In this document: positions 21,917 to 32,929 of the stretch, piece by piece
Position numbering within the stretch: position 1 is the stretch's first letter
Layout: the number at the start of each line of letters is the position of its first letter
Assembly: GCF_030685535.1 (NCBI RefSeq)
Contig: NZ_CP131601.1
Span: forward strand, 372,001 to 436,000
DNA from: Photobacterium leiognathi
GTDB lineage: Bacteria > Pseudomonadota > Gammaproteobacteria > Enterobacterales > Vibrionaceae
Length of the DNA stretch: 64,000 nt
Direction of reading: 5' to 3'
Program-made: the position numbers and the translations under genes
Notes under the pieces: model-generated
Seen by the model: the letters and a program-made list of their open reading frames with translations, nothing else
Told to the model about the DNA's origin: nothing
Databases searched by the model: none

Positions 21917-22967
21917 ACGTTTATTAGTAATGGCAGGTGGCACTGGTGGTCACGTTTTTCCAGGGCTTGCCGTTGCACAGAAATTACAGCAAGAAGGCTG
22001 GGAGATCCGCTGGCTAGGTACCGCAGATCGTATGGAAGCCGATTTAGTACCAAAGCATGGTATTGAAATTGATTTCATTAAAGTAAAAGGCTTACGTGGT
22101 CAAGGTGTACTGCGCTTACTGACAGCGCCTTTTAAAATTGTTGGTGCGATTTTACAAGCCCGTAAATACATCAAAGCATGGCAACCTGATGTTGTGCTTG
22201 GTATGGGGGGGTATGTGAGTGGCCCTGGCGGCGTCGCAGCATGGTTATCAGGTGTACCAGTTGTACTGCATGAGCAAAATGCAGTAGCAGGTTTAACTAA
22301 CCAATGGCTATCTAAAATTGCAGCTAAAGTACTGCAAGCCTTCCCTGGTGCATTCCCAAACAAAGAAGTGGTGGGAAACCCTGTACGCCATGATGTCACT
22401 GTCTTGGCCGCACCTACAGAACGTTTTGCTGAACGCACTGGTCCTATTCGCATTCTAGTGATGGGTGGCAGTCAAGGTGCACGTATTTTGAACCAAACTA
22501 TGCCAGAAGTGGCGAAAGTGTTAGGTGATAGCGTGACGATTTGGCATCAAGCGGGTAAAGGCAATCAACAATCTACCGATCAAGCTTATACCGAGCAAAC
22601 TTCTACCCCACATAAAGTCACCGAGTTCATCGATGATGTTGCCGCTGCCTACAGCTGGGCAGATCTGGTTGTTTGTCGCTCAGGCGCATTAACGGTTTCA
22701 GAACTATCGGCAGCAGGTGTGGGCGCTATTTTTGTTCCATTTATGCATAAAGATCGCCAGCAAGCATTAAACGCAGATCATCTGGTGCAGTGTGGCGCAG
22801 CAAAAATGATAGAACAAATGGATCTGACCGTGTCAGGTTTAGCTCAAGAAATACAACAATTAGATCGTCATGCGTTAGAGCAAATGGCATGTGCAGCACG
22901 TGATGCTGCCATCATTGATGCTGATGAACGTGTGGCGACTGTGATCAAATCACTGGCAAAAAATTAA
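21903..22967 (+). CDS. murG: UDP-GlcNAc:lipid I N-acetylglucosaminyltransferase MurG
   Basis: MurG converts lipid I to lipid II on the inner face of the membrane. The protein has 354 residues of GT-B fold. The N-terminal glycine-rich [14 protein letters not shown] is at about 12-25, HEQNAVAG lies mid-protein, and the UDP-GlcNAc site segments [11 protein letters not shown] and [13 protein letters not shown] are present. The ATG lies inside the ftsW tail (14-nt overlap). Confidence 0.96.
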   Translation: MTKNKRLLVMAGGTGGHVFPGLAVAQKLQQEGWEIRWLGTADRMEADLVPKHGIEIDFIKVKGLRGQGVLRLLTAPFKIVGAILQARKYIKAWQPDVVLGMGGYVSGPGGVAAWLSGVPVVLHEQNAVAGLTNQWLSKIAAKVLQAFPGAFPNKEVVGNPVRHDVTVLAAPTERFAERTGPIRILVMGGSQGARILNQTMPEVAKVLGDSVTIWHQAGKGNQQSTDQAYTEQTSTPHKVTEFIDDVAAAYSWADLVVCRSGALTVSELSAAGVGAIFVPFMHKDRQQALNADHLVQCGAAKMIEQMDLTVSGLAQEIQQLDRHALEQMACAARDAAIIDADERVATVIKSLAKN

Positions 22968-22982
22968 GACGGGAACAAAGTG

Positions 22983-24446
22983 ATGAGTAAACTGGATAAC
23001 CAGCAATTAGCAAAAATTCGTACAATGGTGCCTGAGATGCGCCGTGTAGAGCGAATTCACTTTGTTGGCATTGGTGGAGCAGGCATGAGCGGTATTGCTG
23101 AAGTGCTTGTTAACGAAGGCTACCGTATCAGTGGTTCTGATATTGCGCCTAATGCTGTGACTAACCGTTTAACGGCAAAAGGTGCAGAGATCTTCTTTGG
23201 TCACTCAGCTGAAAACGTACAAGGTGCAAGTGTTGTTGTTGCATCAACAGCTATTAGCAAAGAAAACCCTGAGCTAATGGCGGCAACAGAACTTCGTATT
23301 CCAGTGGTTCGCCGTGCTGAAATGTTGGCAGAGCTAATGCGTTACCGTCATGGTATTGCGATTGCGGGAACACACGGTAAAACCACAACAACGGCGCTTA
23401 CGACACAGATTTATTCTGAAGCAGGCTTAGATCCAACGTTTGTTAACGGTGGTTTGGTGAAAAGTGCAGGTACTAATGCACGTTTAGGTTGTAGCCGTTA
23501 CTTGATTGCAGAAGCGGATGAAAGTGATGCGTCGTTCTTGCACTTACAGCCTATGGTGTGTGTAGTTACTAACATCGAAGCCGACCATATGGATACTTAT
23601 GGCGGCGATTTTGAAGTATTAAAGCAAACCTTCATTGATTTCCTACATAATTTGCCATTCTATGGTTTAGCCGTAATGTGTATTGATGATCCAGTGGTAC
23701 GTGAATTATTACCACGAGTGGGTCGTCCAATGCTGACGTATGGTTTTGCAGAAGATGCTGACGTTCGTTTGGTTAACTACACTCAAACAGGTCAACAAGG
23801 CCACTTTACAGTTCAACGTAAAGGTAAGCCTGAGCTGGATATTACGTTAAATATTCCTGGTAAACACAATGCATTGAATGCGACCGCTGCAATTGCTGTT
23901 GCAACGGAAGAAGGTGTTGATGATGACGCTATCTTACGTGCATTAGTTGAGTTTGAAGGCACTGGTCGTCGCTTTGATCATTTAGGTGAATTTGAAACGG
24001 GCAATGGTAAAGTGATGCTGGTGGATGATTACGGTCACCACCCAAGCGAAGTCGATGTAACGATCAAAGCCGCACGTGCTGGTTGGGAAGATAAGCGCTT
24101 AGTAATGATCTTCCAGCCGCACCGTTATAGCCGTACTCGGGATTTATACGATGATTTTGCAAATGTGCTTGATCAAGTCGATGTGCTGGTTATGCTAGAT
24201 GTTTATGCTGCAGGCGAAGCGCCAATCGCTGGTGCCGATGGTCGAGCATTGTGTCGAACTATTCGTTCTCGCGGTAAGATTGATCCTATTTTCGTACCAG
24301 AAAAAGAAGAATTACCCGCGGTATTGGCGAATATTATTCAAAATGATGATTTAGTTTTGACACAAGGTGCAGGTGATGTCGGCAAAATAGCGCGTCAGCT
24401 TGCAGAAATGAAGCTAAATATCGAGATCATGCAAAAAGACGTATAA
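22983..24446 (+). CDS. murC: UDP-N-acetylmuramate--L-alanine ligase MurC
   Basis: MurC starts the stem peptide by adding L-Ala to UDP-MurNAc. The protein has about 487 residues. The UDP-binding [15 protein letters not shown] is at about 26-40, GTHGKTTT at 129-136, and [10 protein letters not shown] in the C-domain. The frame opens 3 nt earlier at a GTG, but the ATG at 22983 with GGGA about 9 nt upstream is the better start. It is the last mur gene here; no ddlB follows, unlike in E. coli. Confidence 0.95.
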   Translation: MSKLDNQQLAKIRTMVPEMRRVERIHFVGIGGAGMSGIAEVLVNEGYRISGSDIAPNAVTNRLTAKGAEIFFGHSAENVQGASVVVASTAISKENPELMAATELRIPVVRRAEMLAELMRYRHGIAIAGTHGKTTTTALTTQIYSEAGLDPTFVNGGLVKSAGTNARLGCSRYLIAEADESDASFLHLQPMVCVVTNIEADHMDTYGGDFEVLKQTFIDFLHNLPFYGLAVMCIDDPVVRELLPRVGRPMLTYGFAEDADVRLVNYTQTGQQGHFTVQRKGKPELDITLNIPGKHNALNATAAIAVATEEGVDDDAILRALVEFEGTGRRFDHLGEFETGNGKVMLVDDYGHHPSEVDVTIKAARAGWEDKRLVMIFQPHRYSRTRDLYDDFANVLDQVDVLVMLDVYAAGEAPIAGADGRALCRTIRSRGKIDPIFVPEKEELPAVLANIIQNDDLVLTQGAGDVGKIARQLAEMKLNIEIMQKDV

Positions 24447-24722
24447 GTTTGTTATAACGTCAAGCATTCACCTGTAAGTAAATGGTAATGACTGGCTATG
24501 GATTGGTTACACAATAGCCAGTTATGCTATTTTTTTCGGTATTTGAGTAGATATACACAAAATTATTCTCAGGTTATGCGCGGAAAACGCTTAATGAGTG
24601 TTGGAGTGGGTCGAGTTGCTCGGTATAATCGTTCAACTTTGCTTATTATACCTGAGATAGCTGACAGCTTATTTTTACCGCAAGGTTGGATAAAGCTGAA
24701 ATGGTAAGGCGAATAGTAAACA
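24447..24722 (+). other. murC-ftsQ gap with a hairpin; no ddlB
   Basis: This stretch of about 276 nt sits where E. coli carries ddlB. A 9-bp perfect inverted repeat ACTGGCTAT/ATAGCCAGT (24489-24497 and 24512-24520) spans a 14-nt loop, and a T-run (TATTTTTTTC) follows 8-9 nt later, so it could be a weak terminator or attenuator. A 69-codon open frame at 24498-24707 begins inside the hairpin and resembles no family I know, so I do not call it. The region probably holds a local ftsQAZ promoter. Confidence 0.45.
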
Positions 24723-25508
24723 ATGACTGAAGAAGTCTTAGACCAAGAGCATGTACTCCCATCTCCAAAAAAGCGTTCGCGCTGGGGAGGATTGGCGTTT
24801 TTCATCTTTGTCATTGGTTTCACGGTTTGGTTATTCAGTGCTACAAAAGATTGGATGACGGATACTAACCGACTGCCTTTGTCACAATTAGTGATTCAGG
24901 GGCAATTGCATTATCTAACCAAAGACAATGTACGCCAGGCAATATTAACTATCGATCATCTTGGCACCTTTATGACCCAAGATGTGGATACAATTCAGGC
25001 GCATTTAGAAGCGCTACCTTGGGTAGCTCATGCTTCTGTTCGTAAACAATGGCCTGACACAATAAAAGTTTTCATTGTGGAAAACCAACCAGTAGCGCAA
25101 TGGGATCATAAATATTTGGTCAACACTGATGGTCAAGTATTTAAAGCGCCTGCTGAGCAAGTTGCCGATCTGAACCTTGCTAATCTATCTGGCCCTGAGG
25201 CGAGTAGTCCCGAGGTATTAGCAGCCTTGCGAGAAATGCGTCCCTTATTGAAAAACGCTGGCTTAAGTATCGCGTCGTTATCATTAAATGAACGTCGAGC
25301 TTGGCGGATACTATTATCGAATGGAATAACGCTCGAGTTGGGTCAAGAGGCTCGAATGGAGCGTCTTAAGCGTTTTATCGAAATTTATCCAGAACTCGTA
25401 AAACTGGATAGACCGATAGAATATGTGGATTTGCGTTATGATACTGGCGCAGCTGTGGGTTGGAAAACAATACCGGAACATGATGCTCATGTATCGGCTA
25501 CCAAATAA
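24723..25508 (+). CDS. ftsQ: Cell division protein FtsQ
   Basis: FtsQ is a bitopic divisome protein that recruits FtsL and FtsB. The protein has 261 residues: a cytoplasmic N-terminus, one membrane helix (about 21-39, GLAFFIFVIGFTVWLFSA), then a POTRA domain (about 50-120, beginning PLSQLVIQG and including LPWVAHASVRKQWPDTIKV). The beta domain follows with YVDLRYDTG near the end. The stop lies 12 nt before the ftsA ATG. Confidence 0.94.
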   Translation: MTEEVLDQEHVLPSPKKRSRWGGLAFFIFVIGFTVWLFSATKDWMTDTNRLPLSQLVIQGQLHYLTKDNVRQAILTIDHLGTFMTQDVDTIQAHLEALPWVAHASVRKQWPDTIKVFIVENQPVAQWDHKYLVNTDGQVFKAPAEQVADLNLANLSGPEASSPEVLAALREMRPLLKNAGLSIASLSLNERRAWRILLSNGITLELGQEARMERLKRFIEIYPELVKLDRPIEYVDLRYDTGAAVGWKTIPEHDAHVSATK

Positions 25509-25520
25509 GAGCGTGTGTTA

Positions 25521-26777
25521 ATGACTAAGGCTGCAGATCAAAAACTTATCGTTGGTCTTGATATCGGCACATCCGAAGTTACGGCTTTGGTTGGGGAAGT
25601 GCTGCCTGATAACACAGTAAATGTTATCGGTATGGGAAGCAGTCCGTCACGCGGAATGGATAAAGGCGGGGTAAATGACCTCGAATCAGTGGTTAAGTCA
25701 GTTCAACGTGCTGTTGATAAAGCTGAGTTAATGGCTGAGTGCCAAATCAGTTCCGTGTACCTGTCGCTATCAGGTAAACATATTAGTTGCCAAACAGAAA
25801 ATGGCATGGTGCCTATTTCTGAAAAAGAAGTGACTCAAGACGACGTCGACAATGTTATTCATACGGCGAAGTCAGTAAAATTAAGCGATGAACAACGAAC
25901 GTTACATGTAATTCCTCAGGAATTTGCTATTGATTATCAAGAGGGCATCAAAAACCCTGTTGGTTTATCTGGGGTTCGTATGGAAGCCAGTGTCCATTTG
26001 ATTACATGTCATAATGACATGGCGAAAAACATCGTGAAAGCAGTAGAGCGTTGTGGTCTAACGGTTGATCATCTGATTTTCTCAGGATTGGCCTCAAGCT
26101 ACGCTGTACTGACACCAGATGAGCGAGAGCTAGGCGTATGCGTGGTCGATATCGGCGGCGGTACGATGGATCTGGCTATTTGGTCTGGTGGCGCATTGCG
26201 TCATGCGGAAGTAATTCCGTATGCGGGTAATGTGGTTACCAGTGATATTGCTTATGCATTTGGTACACCACCGGGTGACGCTGAAGATATTAAAGTGAAA
26301 TACGGTTGTGCACTAAGTGAATTGGTGAGTAAAGATGCTAAAGTTGATGTTCCTAGTGTGGGAGGTCGACCATCGCGCAGCTTGCAAAGCCAAACACTGG
26401 CAGAAGTGATAGAGCCTCGTTACAGTGAATTGCTGGGGCTGGTTAATCAAAAGCTGTTAACAGTACAAGAACAGTTGCGTGAAGCGGGTGTCAAACACCA
26501 CTTAGCCGCGGGCATCGTCCTAACCGGGGGCGCTGCACAAATGGAAGGTTTAACTGAGTGCGCTGAGCGAGTTTTCCGTCACCAAGTGCGTATTGGTCAA
26601 CCTTTAGAGTTAAGTGGCTTAACTGACTATGTTCAGGCCCCGACTTACGCAACCGCAGTAGGATTACTGCACTACGGAAAGGACAGTCAATCATTTGATG
26701 AAAATGAATTAGAGCCAAAACGTTCGGTTTCTGGTTTATTTTCTCGAATTAGTGGTTGGTTAAAAAAAGAATTTTAA
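25521..26777 (+). CDS. ftsA: Cell division protein FtsA
   Basis: FtsA is an actin-like ATPase that tethers FtsZ to the membrane. The protein has 418 residues. The phosphate-1 motif is VGLDIGTSEV, phosphate-2 is VVDIGGGTMD, and the adenosine motif is VLTGGAAQMEG. The C-terminal amphipathic membrane-targeting helix is ISGWLKKEF. The frame is open from a GTG at 25515, but the ATG at 25521 gives the conserved MTKAADQKLIVGLDIG start and AAGAG lies upstream. Confidence 0.96.
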   Translation: MTKAADQKLIVGLDIGTSEVTALVGEVLPDNTVNVIGMGSSPSRGMDKGGVNDLESVVKSVQRAVDKAELMAECQISSVYLSLSGKHISCQTENGMVPISEKEVTQDDVDNVIHTAKSVKLSDEQRTLHVIPQEFAIDYQEGIKNPVGLSGVRMEASVHLITCHNDMAKNIVKAVERCGLTVDHLIFSGLASSYAVLTPDERELGVCVVDIGGGTMDLAIWSGGALRHAEVIPYAGNVVTSDIAYAFGTPPGDAEDIKVKYGCALSELVSKDAKVDVPSVGGRPSRSLQSQTLAEVIEPRYSELLGLVNQKLLTVQEQLREAGVKHHLAAGIVLTGGAAQMEGLTECAERVFRHQVRIGQPLELSGLTDYVQAPTYATAVGLLHYGKDSQSFDENELEPKRSVSGLFSRISGWLKKEF

Positions 26778-26809
26778 ACCTGATGCGAACAGGATAACGG
26801 AGAGAACAC

Positions 26810-27952
26810 ATGTTTGAACCGATGATGGAAATGTCTGATGAAGCTGTAATTAAGGTCATTGGCGTTGGCGGCGGCGGCGGTAATGCTGTCGATCACATGG
26901 TACGTGAATCTATCGAAGGCGTTCAGTTCATTAGTGTAAACACTGATGCACAAGCCCTACGTAAAACAAGCGTAAGTACAGTTATTCAAATCGGTGGTGA
27001 TATCACTAAAGGTTTGGGTGCGGGTGCTAACCCACAAGTGGGTCGTGATTCTGCGCTAGAAGACCGTGAAGCAATCAAGAAAGAGCTTGAAGGCTCTGAC
27101 ATGATCTTCATTGCAGCGGGTATGGGCGGTGGTACTGGTACAGGTGCTGCTCCAATCATTGCAGAAGTGGCAAAAGAGCTAGGTATTCTTACTGTTGCGG
27201 TGGTGACTAAACCATTTAGCTTCGAAGGTAAGAAGCGTATGGCATTTGCTGAGCAAGGTATCGATGAGCTTTCTAAGCACGTTGACTCATTAATCACGAT
27301 TCCAAACGAGAAGCTACTTAAAGTACTTGGTCGTGGTATCACATTACTTGACGCATTTGCAAAAGCAAACGACGTTCTTAAGAACGCTGTTCAAGGTATT
27401 GCAGAGCTAATTACGCGTCCTGGTATGATCAACGTCGACTTTGCTGACGTTCGTACAGTGATGTCTGAAATGGGTCATGCGATGATGGGTAGCGGTGTTG
27501 CTTCTGGTGATGACCGTGCTGAAGAAGCGGCAGAAATGGCTATTTCAAGCCCACTTCTTGAAGATATCGATCTAGCTGGCGCGCGTGGTGTTCTTGTTAA
27601 CATCACTGCTGGTATGGATATGCGTCTAGACGAATTTGAAACTGTGGGTAACACAGTGAAAGCATTCGCATCTGACAACGCAACTGTTGTTATTGGTACT
27701 TCTCTAGACCCAGAGATGACTGATGAACTACGTGTAACTGTAGTTGCAACAGGTATCGGCAAAGAAGTGAAGCCAGACATTACGCTAGTAACATCATCTA
27801 AGCCTGTTCAAGCTGCTGTAGCACAAGAAAAAACTGTTGCTGCAGAAGAGAAAACAGTAACTAACAATGATGGTCAAGCGACTGCGGCTAAGCCTCAAGC
27901 AGATCATGATTACTTAGATATTCCTGCGTTTTTGCGTAAACAAGCTGATTAA
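26810..27952 (+). CDS. ftsZ: Cell division protein FtsZ (tubulin-like GTPase)
   Basis: FtsZ polymerises into the cytokinetic Z-ring. The protein has 380 residues. The tubulin signature GGGTGTG is at 106-112, and the T7 synergy loop [11 protein letters not shown] is present. A variable Ala/Lys/Glu-rich linker follows, then the conserved C-terminal peptide [14 protein letters not shown], which binds FtsA, ZipA and other partners. It has a strong ribosome-binding site (GGAGAG) and lies 32 nt after ftsA. Confidence 0.98.
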   Translation: MFEPMMEMSDEAVIKVIGVGGGGGNAVDHMVRESIEGVQFISVNTDAQALRKTSVSTVIQIGGDITKGLGAGANPQVGRDSALEDREAIKKELEGSDMIFIAAGMGGGTGTGAAPIIAEVAKELGILTVAVVTKPFSFEGKKRMAFAEQGIDELSKHVDSLITIPNEKLLKVLGRGITLLDAFAKANDVLKNAVQGIAELITRPGMINVDFADVRTVMSEMGHAMMGSGVASGDDRAEEAAEMAISSPLLEDIDLAGARGVLVNITAGMDMRLDEFETVGNTVKAFASDNATVVIGTSLDPEMTDELRVTVVATGIGKEVKPDITLVTSSKPVQAAVAQEKTVAAEEKTVTNNDGQATAAKPQADHDYLDIPAFLRKQAD

Positions 27953-28114
27953 TATCTATAGTTAATAGGGTAAAACTGCTTTAACGCAAAAAGTAAAAAG
28001 GTGATGGCATATTTATGTGACAACCATTTTACTGGAACCATAAGTTAATCAGTTAATTAGCGGTGCCTTTTGAGCTTATTCGAGGGCACTGATTTATCTT
28101 ATTTGCAAATTATT

Positions 28115-28142
28115 TTGGATATTTAGTAGCTTATGGTATTAT
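28115..28142 (+). promoter_or_regulatory. Candidate lpxC promoter
   Basis: TTGGAT at 28115-28120 and TATTAT at 28137-28142, with a 16-bp spacer, lie about 95 nt upstream of lpxC. The ftsZ-lpxC gap (27953-28237) has no convincing terminator after ftsZ and no gene. Confidence 0.35.
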
Positions 28143-28237
28143 TTATGCCCATTTCGAAGATTAATAGTTGATAATGGGTTTTATTTAGCTTAGTTGCTTT
28201 ATAACAAAAGTTTGTTTAACAGTTGAGATATGAGCAG

Positions 28238-29155
28238 ATGATCAGACAACGTACACTTAAAAGCATTGTGCAAACGACCTATGTGGGTCTCCACTCTGGG
28301 CGTAAAGTGACGCTTACTCTACGTCCTGCGGCCGCTAATACTGGCGTGATTTATCGTCGCACGGATCTAAATCCACCTGTGGATTTTCCTGCTAATGCAG
28401 ATTCTGTCCGCGACACCATGCTATGTACAGCTCTTGTAAATGAAGAGGGCGTGCGTATTTCTACGGTTGAGCACTTGAATGCAGCACTAGCAGGTATGGG
28501 TATCGATAATGTTATTATCGAAGTAAACGCACCAGAAATTCCAATTATGGATGGTAGTGCGAGCCCATTTATCTACCTGCTTCAATCTGCGGGTATTGAA
28601 ACGTTGAATACGCCAAAGCGTTTTCTTCGAATCAAAAAGCCTGTTCGCATTGAAGATGGCGACAAGTGGGCGGAGCTCGTTCCTTACAACGGTTTCCGTC
28701 TAGATTTTGCTATCGAGTTTAACCACCCTGCGATTGAATCAGATCAGCAGCGTCTAGTGTTAGATTTTTCAAGCCAGTCTTTTGTTAAAAATATTAGCCG
28801 CGCGCGTACCTTTGGTTTCATGCGTGATATCGAGTATCTACAATCACAAAACTTATGTTTAGGTGGTAGTTTCGATAATGCTATCGTACTGGACGATTAC
28901 CGCATCCTGAATGATGACGGCTTACGTTTTGACAATGAGTTAGTAACCCACAAAGTATTAGACGCCATTGGTGACTTATACATGTGTGGTCACAACATCA
29001 TTGGTGAAATGCGCGCTTATAAATCAGGTCATGCGTTAAATAACAAGTTGTTACGTGCAGTATTAGCAGATCAAGAAGCTTACGAGTGGTCTACCTTTGA
29101 AGATGAGCAGCAAGTACTGATTACTTTTGCTCAACCAGGTATGGTTCTCGCTTAA
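28238..29155 (+). CDS. lpxC: UDP-3-O-acyl-N-acetylglucosamine deacetylase LpxC
   Basis: LpxC is the zinc enzyme of the committed step of lipid A synthesis. The protein has 305 residues, identical in length to E. coli LpxC. The Zn ligands appear as H79 (in [12 protein letters not shown]) and H238/D242 (in [10 protein letters not shown]), with the catalytic-site His in KSGHALNN. The open frame begins 15 nt upstream, but the ATG at 28238 gives the family start [12 protein letters not shown]. The usual lpxC position after ftsZ is kept. Confidence 0.97.
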   Translation: MIRQRTLKSIVQTTYVGLHSGRKVTLTLRPAAANTGVIYRRTDLNPPVDFPANADSVRDTMLCTALVNEEGVRISTVEHLNAALAGMGIDNVIIEVNAPEIPIMDGSASPFIYLLQSAGIETLNTPKRFLRIKKPVRIEDGDKWAELVPYNGFRLDFAIEFNHPAIESDQQRLVLDFSSQSFVKNISRARTFGFMRDIEYLQSQNLCLGGSFDNAIVLDDYRILNDDGLRFDNELVTHKVLDAIGDLYMCGHNIIGEMRAYKSGHALNNKLLRAVLADQEAYEWSTFEDEQQVLITFAQPGMVLA

Positions 29156-29176
29156 TACCATTGCGAAGCAAGAATT

Positions 29177-29209
29177 AAAAAAACGCCGAACTTCATGTTC
29201 GGCGTTTTT
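29177..29209. terminator. Bidirectional terminator between lpxC and dciA
   Basis: The stem ACGCCGAAC/GTTCGGCGT is flanked by an A-run and a T-run. It serves the convergent lpxC and dciA genes. Confidence 0.9.
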
Positions 29210-29220
29210 GTATCTATTCA

Positions 29221-29679
29221 TTACTGTCTTTTCTTCATAGCCAATTGTGCCAGCCGTTCTAATCGCTTTTTTACTTTATCTGGTGCAGTTGCCGCTGTTG
29301 CTAATAAGTGTTGTGCGGCTACATCAGAAATTGGTTTTTGCACAATATCAGGGATCTTATTCTGTTTTTGCTCTTGAATCGCAGCAAGTGCGGGGTTGAC
29401 CTTAATTTCAATGTCTTGCAATTTGGGTAACAGCTTTTCTCTTAGCTTCATGATCAGTTGATGACGCTCATAATTGAGTCGCATCGACCATGCCGCAGAG
29501 GCAGTTTCAATAATCAATATCCCCTGACGGTAATTACTCACACGACAATGTTCAGTACCATTGACATGTTGTTTTACTGCTTTATTAAGCTGACTTAATG
29601 CAATCGCGCGTTGCTGAATATTATTAAGTCCAGTTTCTTCTAAAATATCACCCGTAGTTTGCGGACGATGATCTCTCAT
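29221..29679 (-). CDS. dciA: DciA-family (DUF721) replicative helicase loader
   Basis: DciA is the widespread loader of the DnaB helicase in bacteria that lack DnaC; the protein of Vibrio cholerae is a characterised example. The product here has 152 residues. The N-terminal DUF721 fold (about 20-105) contains the typical HCRVSNYRQGILIIETASAAW and LNYERHQLIMKLREKL segments. The C-terminal part is low-complexity, rich in Ala, Gln and Lys, and probably disordered. It sits convergent to lpxC and divergent from secA. The family call is firm; the function is from family knowledge. Confidence 0.85.
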   Translation of the reverse strand: MRDHRPQTTGDILEETGLNNIQQRAIALSQLNKAVKQHVNGTEHCRVSNYRQGILIIETASAAWSMRLNYERHQLIMKLREKLLPKLQDIEIKVNPALAAIQEQKQNKIPDIVQKPISDVAAQHLLATAATAPDKVKKRLERLAQLAMKKRQ

Positions 29680-30107
29680 GGCTTGTGATCCTAGGTAATG
29701 CAGTCAGATAGAGTAAAATTTTGCGGATATGATCCTAATTTTGCGAATATAAAAAGCGCTCTGGCCGCTTTTCCCATAGGCGATGACACTATTATGACTT
29801 ATTATATCATTCATATAGGTTAATATATCTGGAAAGATGTGCCTGTTTGCGTTGTGACTTAATTCGCTGTAATTAAGTTATCAATAGTTTTTCCTCTTCA
29901 TTGTTTACGGTTATTACAAAACAACCCTTGAAAAAAGAACTGTTCGACGCAATATCAGGTACTACACAGTTTCAGGAATATCCTCTTAGTCACCATTGTG
30001 GCGATTCTAGTGGGACAGGGATTGCTTAAGGTCCCCCAGAGAATGAAACCAAGATTAAGCGATTCAGCAATAGAACGCTGATATAACAAAGAGAAAACGG
30101 CATCGCC
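29680..30107 (+). promoter_or_regulatory. dciA-secA divergent intergenic region
   Basis: This region of 428 nt has no callable gene. A 13-bp direct repeat ATTTTGCG(G/A)ATAT starts at 29718 and 29738, exactly 20 bp apart, just upstream of dciA. Further on, one plus-strand frame (29941-30081) encodes a hydrophobic segment (RNILLVTIVAILVGQGLL) and ends in TGA 26 nt before the secA ATG, but it has no usual start codon. This is where E. coli has secM. The secA ribosome-binding site is weak (AAGAGAAAA upstream of 30108). Confidence 0.5.
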
Positions 30108-32840
30108 ATGTTATCAAAACTACTGACTAAAATTATCGGTAGCCGTAACGACCGCACTCTGCGTCGTATGCGCAAAATTGTTGATCAAATCAATAAGCTA
30201 GAACCTCAATTTGAAAGCCTGCAAGATCATGAGCTGCAAGCAAAAACAGCTGAATTTCGTGAGCGTTTAGATCAAGGCGAAACGCTAGATCAACTATTAC
30301 CGGAAGCCTTCGCGACAGTTCGTGAAGCATCAAAACGTATTTACGGTATGCGTCACTTCGATGTCCAGCTGCTAGGCGGTATGGTACTGAATGACTGTAA
30401 AATTGCAGAAATGCGTACAGGTGAAGGTAAAACCTTAACAGCTACCTTGCCTTCATACCTTAATGCCTTAACAGGCAAAGGTGTTCACATCGTAACAGTG
30501 AACGACTACCTTGCGGCACGTGACGCAGAAACTAACCGTGCGTTATTTGAATTCCTTGGCATGACTGTTGGCGTAAACGTACCTAACATGGCACCGCATG
30601 CTAAGAAAGAAGCTTACGCTGCTGATGTACTTTACGGTACAAACAATGAGTTTGGCTTTGACTATTTGCGCGATAACATGGCATTCCGCCCAGAAGATCG
30701 TGTTCAACGTGAACGCTTCTTCGCTGTTGTCGATGAGGTTGACTCAATCTTAATCGATGAAGCACGTACCCCTCTTATCATTTCAGGCCCTGCTGAAGAT
30801 AGCTCTGAAATGTACATCAAAGTTAACGCACTGATCCCACAACTTGTTCGCCAAGATAAAGAAGACAGCGAAGAATACCGTGGTGAAGGTCACTACACCG
30901 TTGATGAAAAATCAAAACAAGCGCACTTAACTGAAAATGGTCAAGAGTTCGTTGAAGAGTTATTAATCAAAAATGGCTTGATGGCTGAGCACGATACCCT
31001 GTACTCACCTGCGAACATTAGCTTGCTACACCACGTTAATGCTGGCTTACGTGCACACGTACTATTTGAAAAAGACGTTGATTACATCGTTCAAGACGAC
31101 GAAGTTATCATCGTTGACGAACACACTGGTCGTACAATGCCAGGTCGTCGTTGGTCTGAAGGTCTTCACCAAGCGGTTGAAGCGAAAGAAGGCGTGAAGA
31201 TCCAAAATGAAAACCAAACGCTAGCGTCTATCACATTCCAGAACTACTTCCGTTTATACGAAAAACTTTCTGGTATGACAGGTACGGCAGATACTGAAGC
31301 GTTTGAATTCCAGTCTATCTATGGTCTAGATACAGTTGTTCTTCCAACTAACCGTCCTATGGCGCGTATCGATAACGGCGATTTAGTCTACATGACTGAA
31401 GCTGAGAAATTCGCAGCAATTAGCCAAGATATCAAAGAGCGTGTAGGCAATGGTCAGCCATGTCTTGTAGGTACAGTATCGATTGAAAAATCTGAGCTGC
31501 TATCTAACGCACTGAAGAAAGAAGGCATTAAGCACAACGTACTGAATGCTAAATTCCACGAAAAAGAAGCGGATATCATTGCAGAAGCGGGTGCCCCAGG
31601 TGCGGTAACTATCGCAACTAACATGGCAGGTCGTGGTACCGATATCATGCTAGGTGGTTCGTGGAAGACGGATGTTGAGAAATTAGACAACCCAACAGAA
31701 GAGCAAATCGCGAACATTAAAGCGAAGTGGCAAGAAAAGCACGACGCTGTTTTAGCTTCTGGTGGTCTACACATCATTGGTACTGAGCGTCACGAATCTC
31801 GTCGTATTGATAACCAGTTACGTGGTCGTGCAGGTCGTCAGGGTGATGCTGGTTCATCTCGTTTCTACCTATCAATGGAAGATGGCTTAATGCGTATCTT
31901 CGCATCTGATCGTGTATCAGGCATGATGAAGAAGCTTGGTATGGAAGAAGGTGAAGCGATTGAGCATCCATGGGTATCAAAAGCGATTGAAAACGCACAA
32001 CGTAAAGTTGAAGGTCGTAACTTTGATATTCGTAAGCAGCTGCTTGAATTTGATGACGTAGCGAATGACCAACGTAAAGTGGTTTACGAACTACGTGATG
32101 AGTTAATGCAAGCTGATGATATCAGCGAAATGATCGAGCATAACCGCGAAGACGTATTAAACGCGTTGATGGATAGCTACATTCCACCTCAATCACTTGA
32201 GGAAATGTGGGATATCGAAGGTTTAGAAACGCGTCTGAAAGAAGATTACGATCTTGAGCTTCCTATCCAGCACTGGCTTGATACTGAAGACAAACTTTAC
32301 GAAGAAGCGCTACGTGAGCGTATCGTAGAGAAAGCACTAGAAGTATACCGCGAGAAAGAATCTGTTGTGGGTGCTGAAGTGTTACGTAACTTCGAGAAGA
32401 CTGTGATGCTACAGAACCTTGATACGCTATGGAAAGAACACTTAGCGGCAATGGATCACCTGCGTCAAGGTATTCACCTACGTGGTTACGCGCAGAAGAA
32501 CCCGAAACAAGAGTACAAGCGTGAGTCGTTTGAACTGTTTGAAGAAATGCTTGATAACTTGAAGAGTGATGTTATCTCGATCCTAAGTAAGGTTCGTGTA
32601 CAGCAGCAAGAAGAAGTTGATCGCATGGAAGAAGAGCGTCGTCAAATGGCAGAAATGCTAGCACGTCGCCAACAGTTCGAGCATCAAAGTGCTGAAAACC
32701 AAATTGTAGATGAATCATCACAAGAAGCAGGTGAGTCTCAAGGTACTTATGAGCGTGAAGAGCGCAAAGTAGGTCGTAATGAGCCTTGTCCTTGTGGTTC
32801 TGGCAAGAAGTACAAGCAATGTCACGGTAAGATCAGCTAA
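30108..32840 (+). CDS. secA: Preprotein translocase ATPase SecA
   Basis: SecA drives preproteins through SecYEG using ATP. The protein has 910 residues. The nucleotide site comprises MRTGEGKTL (about 102-110) and [16 protein letters not shown] (about 207-222). The DEAD motor II has [21 protein letters not shown] helical scaffold and wing region are followed by a C-terminal zinc-binding tail with [14 protein letters not shown], which binds SecB. It follows the lpxC-dciA region as in relatives, but without a recognisable secM. Confidence 0.98.
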   Translation: MLSKLLTKIIGSRNDRTLRRMRKIVDQINKLEPQFESLQDHELQAKTAEFRERLDQGETLDQLLPEAFATVREASKRIYGMRHFDVQLLGGMVLNDCKIAEMRTGEGKTLTATLPSYLNALTGKGVHIVTVNDYLAARDAETNRALFEFLGMTVGVNVPNMAPHAKKEAYAADVLYGTNNEFGFDYLRDNMAFRPEDRVQRERFFAVVDEVDSILIDEARTPLIISGPAEDSSEMYIKVNALIPQLVRQDKEDSEEYRGEGHYTVDEKSKQAHLTENGQEFVEELLIKNGLMAEHDTLYSPANISLLHHVNAGLRAHVLFEKDVDYIVQDDEVIIVDEHTGRTMPGRRWSEGLHQAVEAKEGVKIQNENQTLASITFQNYFRLYEKLSGMTGTADTEAFEFQSIYGLDTVVLPTNRPMARIDNGDLVYMTEAEKFAAISQDIKERVGNGQPCLVGTVSIEKSELLSNALKKEGIKHNVLNAKFHEKEADIIAEAGAPGAVTIATNMAGRGTDIMLGGSWKTDVEKLDNPTEEQIANIKAKWQEKHDAVLASGGLHIIGTERHESRRIDNQLRGRAGRQGDAGSSRFYLSMEDGLMRIFASDRVSGMMKKLGMEEGEAIEHPWVSKAIENAQRKVEGRNFDIRKQLLEFDDVANDQRKVVYELRDELMQADDISEMIEHNREDVLNALMDSYIPPQSLEEMWDIEGLETRLKEDYDLELPIQHWLDTEDKLYEEALRERIVEKALEVYREKESVVGAEVLRNFEKTVMLQNLDTLWKEHLAAMDHLRQGIHLRGYAQKNPKQEYKRESFELFEEMLDNLKSDVISILSKVRVQQQEEVDRMEEERRQMAEMLARRQQFEHQSAENQIVDESSQEAGESQGTYEREERKVGRNEPCPCGSGKKYKQCHGKIS

Positions 32841-32856
32841 GATTTTATCCTGATAA

Positions 32857-32886
32857 TAAAAAAGTCGCTCTCGGGCGACTTTTTTG
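32857..32886. terminator. Bidirectional terminator between secA and mutT
   Basis: AAAAAAGTCGC/GCGACTTTTTT is an 11-bp stem with a 6-nt loop. The A- and T-runs fit termination from both sides. Confidence 0.9.
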
Positions 32887-32929
32887 TTGCTTATTTTTCG
32901 CGTTAATTTACTTATTTGTAAGTAAATGA

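Noticed and set aside
24498..24707. A 69-codon plus-strand open frame before ftsQ
   Set aside because: It begins inside a hairpin, has no good ribosome-binding site, and its composition resembles no protein family.
29195..29377. 60-codon plus-strand frame rich in Cys and Phe opposite dciA
   Set aside because: It overlaps the lpxC/dciA terminator and the dciA coding region and has no family features.
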